DNA of 26,325 nucleotides. Source: an uncultured Oscillospiraceae bacterium (GTDB lineage Bacteria > Bacillota > Clostridia > Oscillospirales > Ruminococcaceae). The notes under the pieces are model-generated. The model saw only the letters and a list, made by a program, of their open reading frames with translations. It was not told the DNA's origin and did not search any database. A program made the translations under genes and the position numbers. The stretch covers positions 1 through 26,325 of the forward strand of contig URGQ01000015.1 of the NCBI GenBank assembly GCA_900547385.1, written 5' to 3'. Positions 20,861 to 26,325 of the stretch are shown piece by piece (the stretch's first letter is position 1; each line of letters begins with the position of its first letter).

Positions 20861-22021
20861 TTATCCCAGCAACGGCAGCGCCGCTGCCAGAATTTCGGCG
20901 GCCTCCAGCGGACGGCTGCGCAGCAGGGGGCGGCGGGGTTCCTCCGGCAGGGCGGTGGATTCCGCGATGACAGCTTGCAGCTGGGCGGGGGTGTACCAGC
21001 GAAAGCGGCCAATGCCAAGCTGTTCGGCCCGGTGCTCCAGCAGGGCCAGCAGCAGGTCATCATAGCCGGCTTCCCGGGGCAGGCGCAGCTCCGCGGCTAC
21101 GGCCGGCAGAATGTGCTCGAACAGGGCACGGCGAGGGGAGAGCCCCTCCGGCAGGCGCAACGGGATACCGGCGGCCTTTATGGCGTTCTCCGGCAGGGCG
21201 GCAAAGGCCGCAAAGCCATCGGCTTTTTCGGAAAAGTAATACAGCTGGCCGGGGAGCTCCCGCATAAACCGCATGGTATCGTAGTAGCCCATCTGAATAT
21301 TGCGGCGGCTGGTGGCGGGATCGAACCGCATGACAGGGCCCAGCTGCTCACTGGGGAAGATCTGACGGATCTTCTGCTTATCCCGCAGCGGATGGATGAT
21401 GCCGAAGCCATTGAGCCGGATGGCGATGACCTCATCGCAGCCGTAGTCCAGCAGCTCATTATAGGGGCAGGCATCATACAGGCCGCCGTCCAGGTACTTC
21501 TTATCCCCAATGACGGTGGGCTGGAACCCGGGGAACGAAGCCGAGGCCAGCACATGGTCCAGCACATTTTCGGGGGTCATATCTTTTTTATAGGCGATCA
21601 GCGGCTGAAGCTCCGGGAAAGCCACGGCGATCATGCCATAATCAATGGGACTTTCCAGCAGTCGCTGGGGGTCAATGTTCTGCTCCAGGAAGGCACGGAT
21701 TTTGGAGGTATCGATACCGCCGTTTTCCAGCGCGGCTTTGATATTTTCCTTGAGGGCCGAAAGGGTATTGAGGTTCACCTGCCGGTTGATGATTTCCAAA
21801 AAGCCTTTGTCCTCCTCGGAGAACAGATCGTCATTGGCGGTCGTCTCCCAAAATTCCGCGGCCTTTTCACAGTCGCCCTGCGCCAGCAGCGCTGCATTGA
21901 TGGCGCCGATGGAAACACCGCAGATGACATCAAAATGATAACCCAGTTCGGTAAGGGCGCGGTACGCGCCGATCTCATAGGCGCCTTTGGCACCGCCGCC
22001 TTCCAGTGCTAAACCCAGCAT
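20861..22021 (-). CDS. Patatin-like phospholipase
   Basis: A 386-residue lipid acyl hydrolase with a Ser-Asp dyad. LALEGGGAKGAYEIGAYRAL (4-23) is the oxyanion-hole loop, GVSIGAINAALLA holds the nucleophile Ser37 (G-x-S-x-G), and YLDGGLYDACPYNEL holds Asp178 (D-G-G). The patatin domain covers about 1-215; the remaining C-terminal region is helical and unassigned. There is no signal peptide, so it probably acts in the cytoplasm or at the inner membrane face. AAGGAGAG stands before the ATG. It has its own promoter and is not obviously an operon partner of the genes on either side. Gut and pathogenic bacteria use this family for membrane lipid turnover or as effectors; neither can be chosen here. 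Confidence 0.92.
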   Translation of the reverse strand: MLGLALEGGGAKGAYEIGAYRALTELGYHFDVICGVSIGAINAALLAQGDCEKAAEFWETTANDDLFSEEDKGFLEIINRQVNLNTLSALKENIKAALENGGIDTSKIRAFLEQNIDPQRLLESPIDYGMIAVAFPELQPLIAYKKDMTPENVLDHVLASASFPGFQPTVIGDKKYLDGGLYDACPYNELLDYGCDEVIAIRLNGFGIIHPLRDKQKIRQIFPSEQLGPVMRFDPATSRRNIQMGYYDTMRFMRELPGQLYYFSEKADGFAAFAALPENAIKAAGIPLRLPEGLSPRRALFEHILPAVAAELRLPREAGYDDLLLALLEHRAEQLGIGRFRWYTPAQLQAVIAESTALPEEPRRPLLRSRPLEAAEILAAALPLLG

Positions 22022-22069
22022 AGTGATGCTCTCCTTTCATCTATCCACAGCGGATTCTATTCCATGCTC

Positions 22070-22099
22070 ATCATAACCGAAAGGGCGGGGGAAAAGCAA
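22070..22099 (-). promoter_or_regulatory. Promoter of the patatin-like gene
   Basis: On the minus strand TTGCTT, an 18-bp spacer and TATGAT. The -35 box lies in the loop of a GGCGGG/CCCGCC stem that may also terminate the trmO transcript. Confidence 0.45.
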
Positions 22100-22127
22100 T
22101 GCTCCCGCCGTCCTTTTTACAAATCGT

Positions 22128-22826
22128 TCATGCTTTTTCGGCAGGGAAAATGCCGCAGACCGTCAGCACATCACCTGCCACGGTAAAGTGCACCTCCAGC
22201 CCGGCAAAGGGAAAGCCGTATACCCGGTCGCTATCCTGCTGATAAGCCGGCCGGGGGTCCTGTGCCAGTACCGCCCGCAGGGAAGCCCGGTGCGCCGCGG
22301 GAACCTTTTCTTCCCATTCCGGCGGCAGTATCACCGTGAGGACATGTGCTAGCCCATCGGAGGAATACCCCCCGGTGGCCTCCGGGTGGCAATCGGCATG
22401 GGGCAGGTAGGGCTTTACATCATAAATAGGTGTGCCGTCCATCAGGTCAGCCCCGGCTACCCGCAGCACCGTGCCCCATTCTGGATGGTGCACCACCCCC
22501 AGCAGCTTGACGCAGGAAAGCCCAATGGCATTGGGGCGGAACGGTGACCGGCTGGCAAAGACCCCAACCCGGCGGTTGCCGCCCAGCCGGGGCGGACGCA
22601 CGGTAGGCCGCCAGCCCTCCCGCTTCGTTTCGGAAAATTCCCATAGCAGCCACAGGTGGCTGTAGCCCTCAATCCCCCGTAGTGCTTCCGGTACCCGGTA
22701 CTCCGGCTGGAAGATCACCAGCGCTTCCAGCTCCGGCACCAGCCCGCTCTGCCGCGGGATGCCGAATTTGGTGGGAAAGTCGCTGCGGATCTCCGCGATT
22801 ACTTGAATGACAGTTGTTTCTTCCAT
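22128..22826 (-). CDS. trmO: tRNA (t6A37) N6-methyltransferase TrmO
   Basis: A SAM-dependent enzyme that methylates threonylcarbamoyl-adenosine at position 37 of tRNA-Thr, cytoplasmic. 232 residues: the N-terminal TsaA-like beta-barrel is clear (VIAEIRSDFPTKFGIPRQSGLVPELEALVIF, GYSHLWLLWEF, VRPPRLGGNRRVGVFASRSPFRPNAIGLSCVKLL, DLMDGTPIYDVKPYLPHAD), and the small C-terminal domain follows (EVHFTVAGDVL). The start at 22826 is chosen for GGGGAGGA just upstream and because the family begins close to this point. A longer frame to 22919 would read into the hairpin element E and gives a low-complexity N-terminus. Its leader therefore abuts element E. Confidence 0.92.
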   Translation of the reverse strand: MEETTVIQVIAEIRSDFPTKFGIPRQSGLVPELEALVIFQPEYRVPEALRGIEGYSHLWLLWEFSETKREGWRPTVRPPRLGGNRRVGVFASRSPFRPNAIGLSCVKLLGVVHHPEWGTVLRVAGADLMDGTPIYDVKPYLPHADCHPEATGGYSSDGLAHVLTVILPPEWEEKVPAAHRASLRAVLAQDPRPAYQQDSDRVYGFPFAGLEVHFTVAGDVLTVCGIFPAEKA

Positions 22827-22851
22827 GGCTCCTCCCCATGATTTCTGCAAG

Positions 22852-22942
22852 CCGCAGGGATGGGGCCCGCAGGGCCGCCCGCCGTAGGCGGGCGTAGGCG
22901 GCGCAGCCGCCAAACCCATCCTCCGGATGGGTTGCCCTGCGG
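22852..22942. repeat. Cloverleaf-like multi-hairpin element E
   Basis: The outer stem CCGCAGGG (22852-22859) with CCCTGCGG (22935-22942) encloses four perfect triloop hairpins: GGCCC-GCA-GGGCC (22864-22876), GCCCGCC-GTA-GGCGGGC (22877-22893), GGCGGC-GCA-GCCGCC (22897-22911) and AACCCATCC-TCC-GGATGGGTT (22913-22933). The left border ATTTCTGCAAGCCGCAGG (22841-22858) is repeated exactly at 26255-26272. Confidence 0.8.
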
Positions 22943-23016
22943 GCCCGACCCGGGCCGCGAATTCTGACCCTATTTTACCATGCCATTCCGAAAAAGAAAA
23001 GCAGATGGCGTGTGGT

Positions 23017-23490
23017 TCAGTCCTTATTCTCCTTGGCGCTCCAGTCGGCCACCTCCAGCCGCCACATGGCGGTGCGGGCCATGGTCTGCGGCGGGCAGCC
23101 CGGTGCGCCGGGCAGGTACCGGTCGATCAAAAGCCGCATGGCCTGGGGCTTTTCTTCCTCGGTCAGCGGGGCAACAGTCGCCTTGCCCATTACGCAGCCG
23201 TACCGTGTGGTAATGCCCCCGCCCGGCAGCTGTACCACCCGGTGGTCACAGTCCATCTGGAAAGAGCAGACCCCGTTTTGGCGCAGCAGGTCGGCTTTTC
23301 GGCCTTCTGCTGCCCCGTGCAGGTAGAAATACAGCCGCCCCTCTTTTTCCTCCCAGCCAAAGTTCATCGGCACGATGTAGGGGTAGTCCCCATCGGCCAG
23401 TCCCAGCCGCAGCACATCGCACTGGTGGATGATCTCCTTGACGGCCTCCAGCTCTGTTACTTCCCGGTCTTTCCGGCGCATTTCTTCCAT
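23017..23490 (-). CDS. Pyridoxamine 5'-phosphate oxidase-fold (NimA-like) flavoprotein
   Basis: A 157-residue split-barrel flavin-binding protein. MRRKDREVTELEAVKEIIHQCDVLRLGLADGDYPYIVPMNFGWEEKEGRLYFYLHGAAEGRKADLLRQNGVCSFQMD is the usual layout of the NimA/PPOX subgroup found widely in Clostridia, and the C-terminal APGCPPQTMARTAMWRLEVADWSAKENKD is also typical. Members bind FMN or other flavins; some reduce nitroimidazole drugs, most have no known substrate. GGAGGG stands before the ATG. A TATAAT promoter lies upstream, back to back with the polA promoter. Confidence 0.87.
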   Translation of the reverse strand: MEEMRRKDREVTELEAVKEIIHQCDVLRLGLADGDYPYIVPMNFGWEEKEGRLYFYLHGAAEGRKADLLRQNGVCSFQMDCDHRVVQLPGGGITTRYGCVMGKATVAPLTEEEKPQAMRLLIDRYLPGAPGCPPQTMARTAMWRLEVADWSAKENKD

Positions 23491-23516
23491 ACTATTCCCT
23501 CCGGCAGTTTTTCTTT

Positions 23517-23545
23517 ATTATAGCAGGTTTGGCTTTACGGCACAA
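23517..23545 (-). promoter_or_regulatory. Promoter of the NimA-like gene
   Basis: On the minus strand a perfect TATAAT (23517-23522 on the plus strand) with TTGTGC 17 bases upstream. Confidence 0.55.
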
Positions 23546-23562
23546 ATTCCGCCGTCCCGCCT

Positions 23563-23578
23563 AAAATCCCGGGATTTT
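23563..23578. promoter_or_regulatory. Perfect 16-bp palindrome between two divergent promoters
   Basis: AAAATCCCGGGATTTT lies between the promoters of the NimA-like gene and polA. It could be an operator for a dimeric regulator; no regulator is identified. Confidence 0.4.
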
Positions 23579-23600
23579 GCTTTCCCTCCGGGGCAGGATA

Positions 23601-23609
23601 TGGTATAAT
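23601..23609 (+). promoter_or_regulatory. Extended -10 promoter of polA
   Basis: TGGTATAAT is a consensus extended -10 element (TGnTATAAT) 46 bases before the polA start. No good -35 box stands at the right distance, which is usual for extended -10 promoters. Confidence 0.6.
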
Positions 23610-23655
23610 AAAATATAAATGTATGTTCTCAAATCTCCCCACAAGGAGGCCCATC

Positions 23656-26244
23656 ATGAAAGTCCTTGCCTTTGATGCCAACAGCATCGTCAACCGTGCC
23701 TTTTACGGCGTGCGGCTGCTCTCCACCCGGGAGGGCACCTATACCAATGCCGTTTACGGCTTTTTCAATATTGTTTATAAGCTCATCGAGGAACAGAAGC
23801 CGGATGCGGTCGCCTTTGCCTTTGATCTGCACGCACCTACCTTCCGGCACAAAATGTACGAACAGTACAAGGGCGCCCGCAAGGGCATGCCGGAGGAACT
23901 GCGCCAGCAGATGCCGCTGGTGAAGGAAATGCTGCGGCTTTTGGGCTATCCCATTCTAGAAGTAGAGGGCTACGAGGCGGATGATATTCTGGGCAGTCTG
24001 GCCCGGCAGGGAGAGCAGAACGGCGATACCGTCCTTATCTGTACCGGCGACCGGGACTCCCTCCAGCTCATCACCGATAAGGTCAGCGTCATCCTGGCCA
24101 AGACTGCCCCGCAGGGCGCCGTTTATGAGATAATGGACCCCGCCGCCATTCGCGAAAAGTACGGCGTGACGCCCCGGGAAATGATCGAGGTCAAGGCCCT
24201 GATGGGCGATCCCTCCGATAACATTCCCGGCGTGCCCGGCATTGGCGAAAAAGGCGCTCTGGCCCTTATCCAAAAGTATCACACCATCGAATATATCTAT
24301 GCCCATTTGGAGGAGTTGGAGTTGACCCCGGCGCTCCGTAAAAAACTGGCCGAGGGCCGGGAATCCGCCGCCCTCAGCCGGGAGCTGGGGACCATCTGCT
24401 GCGAGGTGCCGGTACCCCAGTGGAGCGAACTGAAGCCCCGGCCCCGGCAGGAGGACGCCCTTTATGCCTTCCTTTCCCGGCTGGAGCTCAACCGTCTTAT
24501 CACCAGGCTGGGTCTTGCCGCCCCGGAAACGATGCCGGAGGAACCCGCCGCGGAGGAGGCGGCTCCCGCTGTGACCTTTGCCCCTCTTACCGAAGAATCT
24601 GACCTTGCCGCCTGGGGCAAGGAAACCCCGATCATCCTTTCGGCCCGCTGGGCGGAGGATGGTACGCCTGCCGCCATCTGCGTCCTTTGCGGGGAGCAGC
24701 TATGCGGCTGCGAGGATCCCGCTGCCTCCCTGTGGCAGAAAATTTTCTCTTTGCCCAATCCCAAAATCACCGCCGACGCCAAACCCTATTATAAAGCGGC
24801 GCTAAAGGCGAATAATACCTTTGCCGCCCTATGGCTGGATGCCGGTCTGGCCGGGTATCTGCTCAATCCCAATGCCAGTGACTACGCCGTGGAACGCCAG
24901 CTGGCCCAGCATGGGCTTTCCCTCCCCGCGGCGGAAGCCCCGCAGAAGCTGCTGCCGCTGGCACGGGAATGCCTGGGCCTTTCGGCGCTTTCTCCCCTGC
25001 TGGAGCGGGAGCTGGAAGCGAATGACCAGCAAAAGCTGCTGCGGGAGGTGGAACAGCCCCTCTGCGAGGTGTTGGCCTCGATGGAGCTCACCGGCTTTCG
25101 CATCGACCGCGAGGGCCTGCGGGAGTTCGGCATCTACCTGGATGGACTGACCATCCAGCTGGAGCAGGAGATTTATCAGCTGGCCGGCGGCAAATTCAAT
25201 ATCAATTCCCCCAAGCAGCTGGGCGATGTTCTTTTTGGCAAGCTGGAGCTGCCCGCCAAAAAGAAAACCAAGAGCGGCTATTCCACCAATGCCGAGGTGC
25301 TGGAGGAGCTGATCCCCTATCACCCCATTATCAGCAAGATACTGGAGTACCGCAAGTACAAAAAGCTCTCCTCCACCTATGTGGAGGGCCTTAAGGACAC
25401 CATTGGCCCCGATAGCCGCATCCGCTCGGTGTTCCGCCAGACCGATACCCGAACCGGCCGCATCAGCAGTGCGGAGCCCAACATGCAGAATATTCCCATC
25501 CGTACCGAACCCGGCAGCCGTATGCGGGATTTCTTCGAAGCGGAGGAGGGCAACCTGCTGGTGGATGCCGACTATTCCCAGATTGAGCTGCGGGTGCTGG
25601 CTGCCCTGGCCAATGACAGCGCCATGATCGAAGCCTTTCGGGAGGGCGTGGATATCCACACCCGTACCGCCGCGCAGGTATTCGATCTGCCGGAGGCCTT
25701 TGTCACCCCACAGATGCGCTCCCGCGCCAAGGCGGTCAACTTTGGCATCGTCTATGGCATCGGCGCCTTCTCCCTTTCCCGGGATATTGGTGTTTCGATG
25801 CAGGAGGCCGATACCTACATTAAGAATTACAAAAAGACCTACAGCGGCATTGCCACCTACCTGGAGCGTGCCATAGAGGACGCCAAGGAAAAAGGCTATG
25901 CCGAAACGCTGTTCGGCCGCCGCCGCCCCCTGCCGGAGCTGAAAGCCTCCAACCGGGTGCAGCGCGCCTTTGGCGAACGGGTGGCGATGAACGCCCCCAT
26001 CCAGGGCACCGCCGCAGATATTATCAAGATCGCCATGGTGCGGGTGTACCGCCGCCTAAAGACGGAAGTCCCCGCCGCCCGCCTTATTTTGCAGGTTCAC
26101 GATGAACTCATTGTTGAGACCCCGCAGGGATCCGCCGAGCAGGTGCGGGAGCTGGTGCGCCAGGAGATGGAATCCGCAGTCTCGCTGTCGGTTCCGCTTT
26201 TGGTGGATGCCAAGGTAGGAAAAACCTGGGGCGAAGCCCACTGA
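23656..26244 (+). CDS. polA: DNA polymerase I
   Basis: Repair and Okazaki-fragment polymerase, 862 residues. Residues 1 to about 290 are the 5' nuclease (FDANSIVNRAFYG, EGYEADDILGSLA, GDRDSLQLI, MGDPSDNIPGVPGIGEKGA). The middle region (about 300-470) has the fold length of the 3'-5' exonuclease but lacks its acidic residues: the exo I position reads IILSARW rather than D-x-E, so proofreading should be absent, as in many Firmicutes. The polymerase domain has motif A DADYSQIELR (about 637-646), motif B RSRAKAVNFGIVYG (from about 688) and motif C QVHDELIVE (His815-Asp816). The start at 23656 follows AAGGAGG (23643-23649); an in-frame ATG at 23623 lacks a site. The gene is complete and ends before a GC-rich hairpin element. 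Confidence 0.97.
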   Translation: MKVLAFDANSIVNRAFYGVRLLSTREGTYTNAVYGFFNIVYKLIEEQKPDAVAFAFDLHAPTFRHKMYEQYKGARKGMPEELRQQMPLVKEMLRLLGYPILEVEGYEADDILGSLARQGEQNGDTVLICTGDRDSLQLITDKVSVILAKTAPQGAVYEIMDPAAIREKYGVTPREMIEVKALMGDPSDNIPGVPGIGEKGALALIQKYHTIEYIYAHLEELELTPALRKKLAEGRESAALSRELGTICCEVPVPQWSELKPRPRQEDALYAFLSRLELNRLITRLGLAAPETMPEEPAAEEAAPAVTFAPLTEESDLAAWGKETPIILSARWAEDGTPAAICVLCGEQLCGCEDPAASLWQKIFSLPNPKITADAKPYYKAALKANNTFAALWLDAGLAGYLLNPNASDYAVERQLAQHGLSLPAAEAPQKLLPLARECLGLSALSPLLERELEANDQQKLLREVEQPLCEVLASMELTGFRIDREGLREFGIYLDGLTIQLEQEIYQLAGGKFNINSPKQLGDVLFGKLELPAKKKTKSGYSTNAEVLEELIPYHPIISKILEYRKYKKLSSTYVEGLKDTIGPDSRIRSVFRQTDTRTGRISSAEPNMQNIPIRTEPGSRMRDFFEAEEGNLLVDADYSQIELRVLAALANDSAMIEAFREGVDIHTRTAAQVFDLPEAFVTPQMRSRAKAVNFGIVYGIGAFSLSRDIGVSMQEADTYIKNYKKTYSGIATYLERAIEDAKEKGYAETLFGRRRPLPELKASNRVQRAFGERVAMNAPIQGTAADIIKIAMVRVYRRLKTEVPAARLILQVHDELIVETPQGSAEQVRELVRQEMESAVSLSVPLLVDAKVGKTWGEAH

Positions 26245-26254
26245 TCCCTCGCTA

Positions 26255-26325
26255 ATTTCTGCAAGCCGCAGGATCGGGCCGCAGGATCGGGCCGCAGGCC
26301 GCCCCCGCTTCGCGGGGGCACGCAG
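26255..26325. repeat. Multi-hairpin element F (cut by the window edge)
   Basis: It begins with ATTTCTGCAAGCCGCAGG (26255-26272), identical to the border of element E. A direct duplication of GGATCGGGCCGCA follows, then the shared core CCGCAGGCCGCCCC (26292-26305) and GCCCCCGC-TTC-GCGGGGGC (26301-26319). It starts 11 bases after the polA stop and may also end that transcript. Confidence 0.7.

Noticed and set aside
20771..22012. A 413-codon plus-strand frame opposite the patatin-like gene
   Set aside because: The opposite strand has a full patatin motif set; this frame has no recognisable domain.
1..26325. CRISPR array, tRNA, rRNA, phage integrase or insertion-sequence transposase
   Set aside because: No regularly spaced direct repeats, no cloverleaf tRNA with a CCA end or T-loop, and no integrase or transposase-like protein were found. 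The cloverleaf-like elements lack tRNA-conserved bases and have 3-nt loops.

Overview
The window looks like a chromosomal segment of a moderately GC-rich, low-oxygen Firmicute, most likely a gut Clostridium of the Oscillospiraceae/Ruminococcaceae type. The grounds are strong AGGAGG-type ribosome sites, sigma-A promoters (TTGACA/TATAAT), lipoboxes, a sortase-type NPSTG cell-wall anchor, a PolA whose proofreading domain has lost its catalytic residues, and a DUF6110-like small protein. No rRNA, tRNA, CRISPR array or phage module was seen. The assignment is by eye; no database was searched.

Layout. 1-1283: end of a beta-helix surface protein. 1476-2444: tRNA-dihydrouridine synthase. 2445-3239: a long gene-free stretch with a 143-nt fold and a GC-rich multi-hairpin element. 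3240-4662: an orphan BtuF-like binding lipoprotein and a GNAT acetyltransferase. About 4845-5232: a MITE-like element with inverted-repeat ends. 5293-5616: the DUF6110-like protein. 5709-15298: a two-armed catabolic locus. 15648-16626: an XRE/membrane regulator and a lipoprotein. 16938-18553: TspO and a membrane-anchored Ntn hydrolase. 18801-20662: a MATE transporter translationally coupled to a lipoprotein. 20861-23490: a patatin-like lipase, TrmO and a flavin-fold oxidase-like protein. 23656-26244: DNA polymerase I.

The most coherent system is 5.7-15.3 kb. A LysR gene leads a minus-strand arm with an amidohydrolase and a free-standing allophanate-hydrolase C-terminal domain. The divergent plus-strand arm encodes a complete TRAP transporter (DctP, DctQ, DctM) and two tandem creatinase/M24-fold proteins, and an amidase with its own strong promoter follows. 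Both M24 proteins have lost four of the five metal ligands in the same way (Asp to Glu, Asp to Gln, Glu to His, last Glu to Ala or Gly). I infer uptake and hydrolysis of a small nitrogenous carboxylate (amide, ureido or guanidino type). The substrate cannot be read from the sequence.

The second notable layer is non-coding. At least six intergenic sites (3.0, 13.5, 16.8, 18.6, 22.9 and 26.3 kb) carry related GC-rich elements. They are strings of perfect or near-perfect hairpins with mostly 3-nt loops (often GCA), and several are closed by an outer stem that makes a cloverleaf-like fold. They explain most of the GC-rich intergenic sequence and look like a dispersed repeat or structured-RNA family.
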